The position numbers and the translations under genes are program-made. A DNA stretch of 64,000 nt from Lutjanus erythropterus (taxonomy: Eukaryota; Chordata; Actinopteri; Lutjaniformes; Lutjanidae): positions 26,521,933 through 26,585,932 of the forward strand of contig CM034595.1 of NCBI GenBank assembly GCA_020091685.1. The letters run 5' to 3'. Shown piece after piece: positions 35,390 through 46,641 of the stretch (positions within the stretch are counted from its first letter, which is position 1; each line of letters begins with the position of its first letter). The notes beneath the pieces were generated by a model. It made no database searches. It was not told the DNA's origin and was given only the letters and a program-made list of their open reading frames with translations.

Positions 35390-38300
35390 TTATAGCTGAG
35401 ATGTGGTGGCCAGGTGAAGCATCTCGTGCAGGGAGCTGGAGAAGTTGTTGAATAGTGACGCAGCATCCGTCTCCCGCAAGACTTCCACGCTGAGACGCAG
35501 ATCACAATCCTGGAGGACAAAATGACAGTGTAGTTTGTATATGATTGCAGAATTTAAAACTTTTAACTGCTACTAACGGCACTGTGGACTATAGCCTGAA
35601 TAGTACAAATACTAGAAGTATGAATTTGCCAAATTAAAAATATAAGAAAATATAAAATTATCCTGCTTATAATGACAACTGGACTGAATTAATTTGTTGT
35701 GACACTGATGAACATAATTATCTGAAAATTGTTTCAAGAACTAAGAAAAGCAGCCTTGATTTTGGCTTGACTAGAGGCCATGTTTAAACTCAGTTTATGT
35801 AAAGGGTTGATCTGCCCAAATTTTGTAGAATTTGTGGTAATTATTCAACAACTTTTAACACCTCACCTACTGAAAGCATTACAACTGAAACAAAAGATTT
35901 TCAGGAAAAAAGGCGTGCTTATGCCCACCTGTCATCTCTGATGCGGTAGAAGCAGCCATAGCCATGGTGCACCATGGGAACCATGGCACCCAGAACTGTG
36001 GTGAAGCCCGCCAGACTGGATGACAGTACGGGTTACCGCCACCACCACTGCAAACACAAACATAAGTCAGTTACAGGCAGACAGACAGAAAATCTGTACA
36101 GAAACAATAATTATACAGTTCAGTTTGTCAAACTGAACATTTATCAGAATATTATTTACCTTTTATATTTATTATATTGATTGAATTTGATCTTCAGAGT
36201 GTTGTGAAAAAACAGGTAAGAATTTTACATTTTAACAGTATATACAAAATAAAGTAAAATAAAAATAAACATTCATAAAATGAAAACACACGCAGTACCT
36301 ATAAAGTAAAACACAAACACAACTAAAATGTGCTAAAGTTTAATTAGGCAATGGTTAAGTCGTGTAATTAATATATATATATATATATTTAGGTGAGCCA
36401 GTTCCAGTTGTTCATGTCTGCTCACTGAGATATCAGTAAAGTTATCGGTTATATCAGTACCTTTTCTGATTTAACTATTTATGTGAAAATGTTCTACTAC
36501 ACAACTTGGTGAAAATGCATTTTGGGCCATTTCAATTTGTAAATCAATGCAAAATCAGTCAGGGACAGAAAAATAGCATGCCATTGTATTATTGGATAAA
36601 AGTTTCAGAAATTAGCTTTGCAGATGGCACCTCTTTGCATAAAGGGGATCCATGAAGAGGTCTGGCGTGGGCGTCCCTCCTCTTTGGCAATAAGATACAG
36701 TCCAAGAAGATGCCTGTCAAAACCTGACAACAATGTCATAAAATACCATGAATTAATGGTTGTGAACTGCAACATGACTGGTTGGCAAGGCAAACAACTA
36801 CAGCTATGCTCAAAAAGAGTGTTCAAACTACTGAACAGCAATATGTAGAAATATTAACCATGAAATAAAGTAAACTAACCTTTTCCTTCCTGGGCTTCAG
36901 CCATCAGTTTGTTGTGTTTCGGAAGGCCAGCAGCTGGCTTTCCTCTTGGCATTAACCTGACGGGAAAAATGTTTTATGTTCCACGTCAAATAGTCAAAGA
37001 CTGCTTCCACCTCCTTTGTTTGAGTAATTTTGCCACAGTGCACGGTTTCAGACATAAACACACTCACATCACATGTGGGATCCATCATAGTTTTACACCA
37101 GTTCACGGCCTCCTGGGTGCAGGGTCGCATCGTCTCTGTCCTGCCGTGGTAGAACATGCGAGTCATCGCTGTCTCATAACAACTTCCAGGCCTGAGAGGT
37201 AAGAAGAGACATTCAGGTTCATTCACTTCTTCAATATCAGTTTAGCATGGTCACATTAACCAGTCCATACTTTTTGTGCATTCTGTAGTAGGCCAGTTGC
37301 ATCGCTAGTTGAACGAGGTGTCTGGATGCAGCTTCCTCTGTTTGATGGTTGCTTTTCCAAACGCTGTGAAGGCGTAACACACAATCTGCAGGTCCTGTGT
37401 CTGTAAAACCAGAGACAGAGTGGACAGTCACACAGCTGTGACTATGGACAAGTCATTTAGTATCAGGCTTTTTCTAGTATAGTCTGGTGTTTAGTATTGT
37501 AGATATGACAGTATATACAGTATATTGTTTTAATATAGGCTCACCGACTCCAGGTACTGCTGTTTGGCGTGGCTGATGTCCCTCTGGACTTTTCGTCCAC
37601 AGTAAACAGCTCCTCAGGAGGAGGTATAGATCTGACCGAGTCTGAGCCTAAAAGCAAAGAGAACAATGTATGAAAAAGTGGACAGACACATTTGAAGTGA
37701 ATTAGTATTAAATATTATTAAGAACTATTTCAATTTATGTATAGAAGTATATAGAAGTAAAAGTCAGTATTTACCCTCCATTTGCCCTCCGTGGCTTTAA
37801 TTTGCTGGTCAAGATACCAGGTAAAGACACCGCCACCATGCCATCATATGGTGCATGCTGCAAAATAATTTAATTTGATCTATATTTTTAACCCTTATGG
37901 TTTGACATTTTTACATAGTAGAATTATTTGCTTTTTGACAGGAACTATTCAAAACACCAAGATGAACAGAATCTTGAATCTAAAACAAAACATGCAAGCT
38001 TTCACCTTGTGTCTCTAAAGTCTTCTAGCATGAGATGCATACAAACTCACATCGCAATTGCATCCAAAGGTGCCATCCGCAAACGATAAGACTGTATGAT
38101 TTGTCACCCCAGCGAATGGTGGGGTCGCCTCAAAGATTCCAGGAGCATCTGTGTTAAGAATTACAAAGTCATACAATCAGACACCCGACTCTGTTCTTTA
38201 AAAACAGCCTGTGAACAGTTATGCGGGCTCAGAATAAAGGAGTTTTAATATCCTTACGATTCTGAAATCAGGTTCACGTAGGAAATTCACAGATGATTTT

Positions 38301-40811
38301 CTCTCTAATCTCAAGCATGCACAGACTGTAAGATTTCAAAATAATAGCATATCAGACATTACAGGATATAATTAAGAATATTTTGCCAGAGGGAGCACAA
38401 TATCTGTAGATCTCATTGGGAAGCTGATGCAAACAATAGAGAACGGCATTGTGCAATAACTTGCAAGTAATGCTTTGCAGTGAGAAAACTAAAGCAGATG
38501 GGTAAATGAGTCTGAATTGAAAGATGTCTAGTGAGGCAAGGCCAGCATGGGTTGTCTGTTTCTATCTCCTTGTAAACTTCTCATTGGCAATTGTGATGGG
38601 GCTCAGAAAGTACTGACATAATCATCAAGATTTTTACTCATAAATATCAAACAATGCTTGAAAGTTATGGCAACCCTGATGACGCTAGTAGCGGTCAGGT
38701 GGTTTAAGAACGGATCTATAAACCCTCACATTACCAGATAATTTGGGCTAAACATCAGTACTGACCAAGGTCCCGCCACGATTTCTCCTCTGATTGTCTG
38801 GAGGGGTGAATCTGAGGTAAATCATCCCAAAACTCCTGTAGTCTGAGCCCAACTTAAGCTATGCAATGATAAATTATTGAACTTTGTGCAGTCCTTACAT
38901 TTGTGTAGTTCTCTGGAGTGGAGTAGGGTTCTGTTTCATCCAGAGATATGATGAACAGGCTGCTCTGGATGGTCTCCAGGACAGTCTTATTGTGTGGATC
39001 AATGCTTATTAGATGCTCCTGGCCTGCAGAGACAGTAAAGAGATTAATCCTGACTGTACTGATCCTCAAGTATGCATTCTTCAAATTTAAGCATCCCTAC
39101 CTTCGCCCAACGCGTCCTCTCCTCTGAAGTGAGAGCACTCCTCCGTCTCCCTCTGGTTCTCCATCACAGCGATCTTTCACATAGCTCAGCTGCCTGTACA
39201 AGTAAACACACGTAATAACCTATTCAGCCAGAACTACAGAACTCTTTTTAATACGCTTTTAATGAATGCAATGCATTTAAATCCTGTTTCAAAATCATAC
39301 CTACAAGCATAATCTGAAGGTCATTCGCCTTAAACAAGAGGAACAGACAAGAGGATCCATGTCACCCAGTGTAAAGTCCTCTTTGGCCTGATAAGTGGAT
39401 GCTAAATATTAATAATGCTCCTCCATTTTTATTACAAGTCCAATTAGCAGTGTCAGCAGTTGCTTCATGGTCCCAACCCGTTGTTTGTTCTCTGGGTACT
39501 TGGTTTCATATTTGGATTTTATTACTGAGTGGTCTGTTAACTTGTAATCACTACCTGAGTAGTTCTGGGCGTGAGAATCTGTCCATCACACAGTGCATCA
39601 AATGTGAAGATCCGTCCACGACACATCACTACCAAATGGGACGGGCATGGACCCTCACTCTCTGTCACACAGCACAAAATGCCCATTACACAACAGTGAC
39701 ATGTTAGCTGTGAAAATGTTCTGGGATTATATAGGTGTGTCTAAAGGTTAAAGACAAGAGCTGAGTTTATCCTACCTGTTTTGAAGTAATTATGAATGGT
39801 GTCCTTTTACTCCAGGCACTTTGCATGTGCAGAACAGCATTCTGAACTGGTCCATATCTAATGCTGTTTTGCCAGCTTTCTCAGGAGCCAGTCTCTCTAA
39901 CGCATAAAGAAGAAAAATCAAAATAGAAAAAGAAAGAAAAAGCAAAGCCTTTAAAAATGTGTGTGAACATGTCTTACGTTGGAGCATGTCCCAGTACTGT
40001 AGTGTATGCCATGTTGCAATACTGGCCCTCTGCAGATGAGTTCCTCTGCAGGAGGCCAGCAGTGCTCAGAGTAGGTCCCGGCCGCCAAAGTTCACATTCA
40101 GCTGAGAGGATCACGGACCTCTAGATACGCTGTGTCTAACCACCATTCTTCCAGCTGGGATATTAAAAACAGTCCAGCTAAGTAAAACATCCATGAGTGA
40201 TAAAGATCTGTAACACCAAAACAGACATTTACAGCTCAGTTACACACCCAGTTTTTCTTTGTCTTGGCTCTCTGCAGTAACTTCTGGTGCAGCTCTTTTG
40301 CCAACACCCTCTTGAAATTTCCTCACAGTGTCCTGTAGCCTTAAACTCCTTCTCAGATGCAAATGGACGAACTGATGGAGAACATGGGAGGGCAAAATTA
40401 GTCAGTCAGTCTAGCAGAGCACCAGCTTCTAGTCATTAATCATCTTCTGTTGTAACGACTGCAAATTACAGAATAACACTTCTCACACTGTAAGGTGTGG
40501 TTATTTATTACAAAGGGCAGAAATATTTTATGAAGTCTGCAGAGAGCAGCTAAGACCATGTCCAACTTTTGTAATAATTTACAGTATTTGTTTGCGAAAT
40601 GTTTTAACTTTGCATGTTAACATTTATAAAACTTGAAAAAAAGGGTAACTCAAAGGCAAAGAAGGTTGTACAAAGCTACTATTCTACCTGCATCCAGGTA
40701 CTTAGAAAGGCTCGTCTCCAGTGACGGGACAGGGAGGGGGGGCAGGCTGTTTTGGTACTGGAAGGTCCGCTCTGGCAGAGACGCTGACAACTGATTAGCC
40801 ATTTCTTCTCC
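35390..40811 (-). CDS. crot: carnitine O-octanoyltransferase, copy B, frame-disrupted in several exons
   Basis: Second copy, same strand and exon order: 40811-40688 (ATG at 40802-40800), 40371-40248, 40154-39978, 39896-39776, 39661-39555, 39193-39101, 39023-38899, 38148-38051, 37857-37775, 37647-37545, 37400-37271, 37202-37080, 36956-36880, 36723-36631, 36047-35929, 35509-35390. The first coding exon reads cleanly (MANQLSASLPERTFQYQ). The 37202 exon (ETAMTRMFYHGRTETMR) is also clean, while copy A has lost a base there. The substrate-pocket motif is CNCDHAPYDGM versus STCDHAPYDAM in copy A. Indels break frame near 40334, 40297, 40080, 39806, 39568, 39130, 38120, 38083, 37815, 37590, 37314, 36934, 36920, 36669, 36031 and 35475. 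Most are single-base losses, many in homopolymers. Amino-acid replacements between copies show that they are distinct sequences. Confidence 0.82.
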
Positions 40812-40849
40812 CTGAAATACAAATAAATGTGCCACTGACATGTTATTAT

Positions 40850-41310
40850 TATGTCATTGTAATTTTATTATGACATGTGACTATTTACTCTTGCTTTATT
40901 ATGTCCATTTGCAGACATATTTCACTTATGGGCCTACTATTTCATATTTATACTGCAACAGTGCACTGCTGGCTGACTGACTACAATAATCTTGTGCAAT
41001 AGCTGAAGAGTGCATTTAAGATGTGCAAAAATATAGATATTGTTGGTTTATAACTGTATATTACTGATTTAGAAACTAAGGCACATACCTTCTGTATATA
41101 TTTTGTCTTATTCTCTATTATTGCCATTTTGTCTCTGTGTATATTTGGTAGTGGATTATACGTATTTTACACATATTTTTTTACACTTTATATCTTTTTT
41201 ATATATTTGTCTATTCCTGAATGGGAGCATCTGTAACGTGAACAACACTTTATTGGTCCCCCAGGGACCAATAGCCATCAGCCAAATCAAATCAAACTGC
41301 TTCAAATGAG
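40850..41310 (+). repeat. possible LINE 3'-end remnant in CROT-B first intron
   Basis: T-rich run ending in ATTCCTGAATGGGAGCATCTGTAACG and CACTTTATTGGTCCCCCAGGGA, which resembles the 3' tail of fish LINE elements. Not present in the copy A intron. Confidence 0.35.
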
Positions 41311-41449
41311 CTAATTATCTGATGGTTGTAACTTAACATTGAGTTTTAACGATGCAATGCAAAAGCTGCTCTCCTCTGCAGCGAAATTACCGCTCGTCAA
41401 CAATAACGTTTGACCTGAAAGTTGGGTTTAACCGTCTCTGTCTGCTCAC

Positions 41450-41475
41450 CTGCTTCAGGATACGTTGACCGAGGC
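41450..41475 (-). other. crot: CROT copy B: untranslated first exon (3' part)
   Basis: CAACGTATCCTGAAGCAG with donor GTGAGC (bases 41449-41448) is the counterpart of the copy A first exon. The exon's 5' extent is uncertain because homology to copy A stops a few bases beyond CAACG and does not resume for about 600 bases. Confidence 0.5.
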
Positions 41476-41499
41476 TACCTTCAATCAGCTGGTGGGTGA

Positions 41500-42130
41500 A
41501 GTGAGTTGCTGTCCTAAACTACCAAAGTCAGGTAACGTTCCTGTGGGTGCAGAGGCCTCCAAGACACGCAAACTACATGATACACCATACAAGCGATTGA
41601 AATTGGAGTTAGTTTTGCCACAAAACTACTTGGTAGGGTTTGGAAAAAGATGGTTTGTGAAACGAGTACGTTCACCCAGGAAGTTATTTCAGGGGGCGTG
41701 TCGTGTAGCGAAGTGGATGGGTCGTGTAGTTTACGAGACTACAGATTGGTGGGAACCCCAGATCCACGAAATATCTCGCGACATTGACAATTTTTACCCA
41801 AGCCATAGCAACTGACTCTGTCCCTAAACTCACGCATTGCTTAACTCTAAATTTGTCTCGTTATTTACATGATTCGTTTGTGTAAAGAAATAGCACTTAT
41901 CACAAATCTCGCGAGAATTTAGCAAATCTAGAGTTCCTATTCAGACACGATCAGAGAGCCAAAAGTAGATCAGTCTGCAGAGTCACAGTGGCTACAGGAA
42001 CCGCCCAGTATATGATACACCACTCAAAACAAGTAGATGTAGACACCAAAATTACTTTGAAATGTTAGGGAAAGTGTCAGTAAACATTTTTGTAGTAAAA
42101 AAAAAAGAAAGAGAAGAGCGGAGAGATATG
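41500..42130. repeat. repeat-bearing block between CROT-B first exon and its NRF1-like motif
   Basis: Contains CAAAACTACTTGGTAGGGTTTGG, recognised as part of a dispersed fish repeat, within a 117-codon ORF on the + strand (41465-41815). This ORF resembles no protein I know. The block has no counterpart in copy A, where first exon and motif are only ~150 bases apart. Confidence 0.5.
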
Positions 42131-42177
42131 TGCCCTGTGCAAGACTGCAACTGACTGTCAGCCCGGCAAGTCGCGAA

Positions 42178-42187
42178 GCGCATGCGC
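42178..42187. promoter_or_regulatory. NRF1-like promoter motif of CROT copy B
   Basis: GCGCATGCGC, a perfect palindrome, followed by GCTGCACTTGACCTAAATTTT. The copy A motif at 33621 is followed by ATTACACTTGACCTACATTTT. The shared flank shows that the duplication included the promoter. Confidence 0.6.
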
Positions 42188-42459
42188 GCTGCACTTGACC
42201 TAAATTTTTACCAGTGAATGAGACATGTGAGTTTGTATGCTGCAGAGAGGTGAGAGGTGGATTCATTTAGAGGCAGAGACTGTGGTCACAACCAAAGGAC
42301 CAAAATAAAAACTAGAAAATAGAAACTTGAAACAAACAACTTGCTCATAAAGGGAATGTATAAAATAAAAATAGAAAATAATTCATGTGGTCACACACAT
42401 CCACGGGTTAATGACATTGTAAACCCTTTTTCAACAGCAAATCTAAATAACTCTTGCAA

Positions 42460-42560
42460 ATACACTATATAACCAGAAATATATGGACACCCTGCGCCAC
42501 ATACTTTTGTATAATTTTTGTCAGGCTCTCCTTTTCAATGTTTAGGACTCCAGCCATTAG
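42460..42560. repeat. fragment of the CACTATATAACC...GGACACC fish repeat
   Basis: TACACTATATAACCAGAAATATATGGACACC resembles the terminus of a common fish Tc1-derived or MITE repeat. Part of the 42.2-43.4 kb spacer. Confidence 0.4.
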
Positions 42561-42579
42561 TTTCAATCAAAAATGGACC

Positions 42580-42735
42580 CCCAAACTACAGATTCACATT
42601 TTTCAAATCTGTGTTAGAACAATGCTTATGTGCCCATATGTGCACTGAACCAGGTTTCACTTGCTGTAATAATCCCCCTGTTTCTTTCTAATGTGTTTCC
42701 ATTGTAAGTGATGGGGAACAAAATCTACAGTCCTT
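42580..42735. repeat. dispersed repeat shared with 24530-24670
   Basis: TTCCATTGTAAGTGATGGGG followed by ACAAAATCTACAGT matches 24606-24650 closely. Both are fragments of one dispersed family. Confidence 0.55.
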
Positions 42736-42754
42736 GTTCTGATTCATACATTGA

Positions 42755-42955
42755 TACATTCAATTGCCAAGTTATTAGGTACCCCTGTCTACACTAATGC
42801 AGTCCAACACAACAGTCCTGCAATAAATCCTGCCTGCATGAAGCTGTAATATTAAATATATAGTAGTTTTAAGGGAGGCAGTTTGTGGTGCTGTTGAACT
42901 GATGGTGACGGGTGTTTCTATAATTTTGTCCACCCCATTTATATCGTTCAGCGTA
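42755..42955. repeat. dispersed repeat (TTATTAGGTACCCCTGTCTA family)
   Basis: Contains AAGTTATTAGGTACCCCTGT, CAACACAACAGTCCTGCAAT and GGTGCTGTTGAACTGATGG, words of a common fish repeat. Ends near TTTATATCGTTCAGCG. Confidence 0.5.
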
Positions 42956-43374
42956 GGCTAAATAAAAACAAAAACAAAACAAAAACAGGTCAGAAAGTGG
43001 TTTTATTTTCAAAATGTGTTCAGTAGTTCACATTTGACAGGATTTAGTTTGTCCTGTTTGAAGTGCACAGGTATACAGTATTATTGCTGCAGATACGTGA
43101 ATTACAATAATAAACTACATAAATTAGATAAAATATCAATTAGCAATGCATAGAAGTTGTTCAGTTGTATAAAGTAATGGGTATTATCTATGTTTAAAAA
43201 ACAAACAATGAAAAGAGGTCACACAAAATGTTAAATTACACTATTATCCTGCATCATTTTGGCCTCTGAAAGCAGAAGGCTACTTGTTATATAGACAGCA
43301 GCATTGTTTTAGTAGTTGAGTTAGTAGACTTGTCGTTTTTGCATTAATTCAGCCTCTTCGGTTCATCGCGAGCC

Positions 43375-45205
43375 CTACATGCCGTATTTGCTGATGATTT
43401 CTTTTCCCAGTGTGATGTAGGCTGACATGGCATCATCCGTGGACATTCCTGAAAGAATGTGTGAATACAAAATATTTGGATTAAAAACAAAAATTCTCAC
43501 TAAGCTATTTGCTGTTTTTACCTGAGGTCACCTGGTCAGTTCACCACTTTAGCCCAGACTGAAATATCTCTGCAATGACTGGATAGATTTCTACTAACTT
43601 CTGTACCTGTCTTTCTGTTTTATATACCTACAAGCATTTCTAACATGATGTTAGCCCACCTTTCCTGGAGTTCCAGGCGTCCCACTTGGCTTTTCCTTTC
43701 AAATCCACCATTCCTGGTTTATCTACAGTTGTGAAATCAACCGAAGAGACGAGGAAATTTTCAGAAAATTAAAGAACAATACATGGAAGTGACCAAAAAA
43801 AAAAAATCATGTTATGTTAATATTACACATAATATATAAATAATAGAAGTTGAATTTGACTGATAGTATTTTTCTTCTTAAAATTTCTAGAGATACTGTG
43901 ATAATATTATTATTGTGAATTATTTTGCCCACGATAATCGTATAGTGAAAATCTGATATCGTGACAGCCCTAAAGTGATTCTGTTTTTCTGCACCAAGTC
44001 ATACCGATGTTAATGTCTCCAACAATTGCCTGCTTATAAAGGCCGTACAGGTCCAGCAGCTCCTGGTCCGTAGGCCTCGTCTTCACCTTCTTCACATCCT
44101 CTGCAATCTTCTCAAACTCGGCCTGCAGGAAATCAATAGAAAAAAAAAAAGAAACTGTCAAGTCACTCTTTGTATTTCTGATAAATTATTCAAAACCAAG
44201 CTATCATGTTTGCACAGGGTTATAGAGTTCTGATCTTTGCCAAGGGGGTGGATCTACCATTAAAAGATGTCTTGCCAACCCAGCTGCCACTCCAGTTTTG
44301 GACAATCTAATTAAAAAAAAAAAAAAAAATGTGGCTGGTTGGAAATTTACAACAGCAACACCCCAATGTCCAAATGCAATTGAATGCAGCAAGAGATGAC
44401 CTCCCTGTGATTTAAAATATATTAATTTGAGGGGCTTTACAAGCGAATACAGATATATGTGATTGTTTGTAATTACTGACTTATATGTGTCAGCCCTTAA
44501 TGTCAGGCCAGACTAAAGTATGTGGTGCAGTGGAAGTGTAGAATCTGAGAATGTGCATATTAATGAATTACAGACAACTCTGAATAAGAAATCTGAACGT
44601 AGTATTCTAGTCATAGTGCAGAGCCTGGGAAACCTATTGTTTGAGACAAACAATGGGCTTTTATTCCAGACTCTAGTGCTTTTGTGCCCACTTGAATAAT
44701 CTACTTTACAAAGGATCTGGGACGGAACAGATAATTGTAAACCACCGGAGACCCCTTTTAGGATGGACAGAAAACATGAAAACCTCAAACTTTAAACTTT
44801 AAAATTAAATGACCCCTTTAATGCTACAAAGATTAATCTCTAAATTCTTTACCACTGGTCAAAATTGCTTCACAGTCTCCATTCAAGTCGAGCCAGATCC
44901 CGCGTGTTATTCATAATCCTGCATGTGCTAATATGTTATTGTCTATTATTTAGGTTTAATACGTTGCAGCTGTAGTTGCAGCAGCAGGAAGGCCAGAGAT
45001 TCGTATTATAAATACATTCAGACCAGCTTCTCTTACATGTTCCCATCCCACACTGTCAAAGATGGATGACACCATGTACAGTAGATGGAGTGAACATCCT
45101 GCCGCTACACCCGTTATTCATTTCATAGCGATCATCTGTAGGCTACACATATACTGCTGAATAAAATGAGAACAAACGCAGCTGATAATTTACCTGATGA
45201 GACAT
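43375..45205 (-). CDS. acbd7: acyl-CoA-binding domain-containing protein 7
   Basis: Small cytosolic acyl-CoA carrier. Four coding exons on the minus strand: 45205-45194 (ATGTCTCATCAG, four codons), 44122-44005, 43722-43660 and 43448-43375. They total 267 nt, which is 88 residues and a TAG stop, exactly the length of vertebrate ACBD7. Sequence landmarks are [29 protein letters not shown], the conserved GKAKWDAW core and final [22 protein letters not shown] fits ACBD7 better than DBI/ACBP, and the ACBD7-RPP38-NMT2 order matches human 10p13. All splice sites are GT-AG and the frame is unbroken. The tiny first coding exon was chosen because its donor (CAG|GTAAAT) joins in frame to AEFEK. Confidence 0.93.
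43870..43975. repeat. MITE end (ATATCGTGACAGCCCTA) in acbd7 intron
   Basis: GAAAATCTGATATCGTGACAGCCCTA is a familiar fish MITE terminus, lying about 30 bases from the 44005 exon boundary. Confidence 0.45.
44123..45193. other. acbd7 first coding intron
   Basis: About 1.07 kb with a poly(A) run at 44312-44329. No exon or recognised element. Confidence 0.5.
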
Positions 45206-46540
45206 GTTCGCAGGTGCAGCTCCGTACTTCAGATCAATATGTTTTCTCTGTCGGCCTGACGGCTCTTCGCAGCTGTAATTTGCAGCACAGCTGATCAATG
45301 CAATGTCTGTCAGCCAAGCAGAGACCTGCAGAGGAGGGAGCAGAGAGCTGCCGAGGAGCTGATTGGCTGCCTGACACTGACCCACACACAAACACACACA
45401 CGCACATTATTGAAATACTGGCACTAAACCAGAGTATTACATTTTAAGATTCTCTTTTATTCCATAATGTATTTCAGAGGGAAATCGTAGTGTATACTGC
45501 ACATTTATCTGAGCCGTGGTTATTCAGCAATATTTGAGTTTAAACAAAGAAACGTGTCCACGGTTTTATTGGTTTATTTACTTATTGAAAGTACATTTTG
45601 CTTTTTTTTTTAAATTAAATAACATTAAAAAATATATAATTTTTCCAGCATCCTATCAGGCAAAAAAAGTAATGACAAGAGTGCATAGAAATCAGAGATT
45701 ACAGTCCTTATTAAAGTAATTACTGTTAATAATAAAAAATAAAAATAAATTAATTTCCCTTTTTAATGTGCATACACATATATGTATGCACATATATACA
45801 CACTCACGCAGACACAATAGAAACAAACAAAAAAGAAAAGAAAATCATATATACAAAATGAAACAAATTATAAAGAAATAGAAATTAAAAATAGCAAGCT
45901 TTAGCAAGCAGATAATAAAAACGTTTTTTTATCTGCTTGCTAAAGTGTTCTATAAATAAAGATTATCATTATAATGTCTGTTATAAACTGTAGTTACAAG
46001 GAAAACATCAACCCACAACGATGAAAAGCATGAATAGCTCAAAATCCAATTATAATGAGGAGCCTGTTTTACTTTTGATAGCACACGTTTATATTGTTAG
46101 GCTGTATGCTTTATTTAAGTAATATTATGAATACAGAACTTGAAACTGACCATTTTTTACATTTTGGTATTGCTAACTAATTCAGCACAGCACTATTTCT
46201 ATAGTATCTTTCATATACACATGCAACCCAAACTGCTTCAAATAGCAAAATTAAATCAACACAAATAGGAATAAAAAAAACAAACAACAAACACTGAAAT
46301 AAAAAGTAAAAATTCCGACAATAAACTTTTAAAAAGCAATCAATAAAAATCAGTACAAATAAATCACAGTCAGTAGAAGAAGTAAAAGTAACCACTTATG
46401 AAGGACGTTAAGACGTTAGATATTTTCAGTGTCTGCATCATGAACGCACTGCAGTATATTGAGCCATGAACGTCGTACTACTCGTTGACCGCTGGTCGGC
46501 GCTGCGCTGATTTATTTTTTTTTATAAATAAAGTTATTTC
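45206..46540. other. spacer between acbd7 and rpp38 promoters
   Basis: Divergent intergenic region. 45206-45330 is GC-richer and probably holds the acbd7 5' UTR and promoter. The rest is AT-rich, with a near-perfect palindrome at 45899-45945 described separately. No coding exon. Confidence 0.5.
45899..45945. repeat. 47-nt near-perfect palindrome (hairpin)
   Basis: The left arm CTTTAGCAAGCAGATAA (45899-45915) is exactly complementary to the right arm TTATCTGCTTGCTAAAG (45929-45945). The 13-base middle is itself almost symmetric around ACGT. It would extrude as a strong hairpin on either strand. Confidence 0.9.
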
Positions 46541-46549
46541 AATTCAAAC

Positions 46550-46560
46550 AAAATGGCGGC
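46550..46560 (+). promoter_or_regulatory. rpp38: YY1-like site at rpp38 start region
   Basis: AAAATGGCGGC fits the downstream-promoter YY1 consensus (AANATGGCGGC), which commonly overlaps start sites of housekeeping genes. It lies just before the inferred untranslated first exon of rpp38, whose donor is at 46642. Confidence 0.6.
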
Positions 46561-46641
46561 GCCCTGTGGTCCACCCGTGCTGATGGACTGAAACTGTGAA
46601 CGGAGCACAAATTTTAAAGCTTCTGCTCCGTTAAAAGTGAG
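46560..46641 (+). other. rpp38: rpp38 untranslated first exon (5' limit approximate)
   Basis: Ends AAAAGTGAG|GTAAAG at 46641/46642. The next acceptor TTTCAG ends at 47501, eight bases before the ATG at 47510. Human RPP38 likewise has its coding sequence in one exon after an untranslated exon. Confidence 0.55.

Noticed and set aside
41465-41815. 117-codon + strand ORF near the CROT-B promoter
   Set aside because: It contains a stretch of a dispersed fish repeat (CAAAACTACTTGGTAGGG), has no recognisable domain and is absent from copy A. Treated as repeat-derived.
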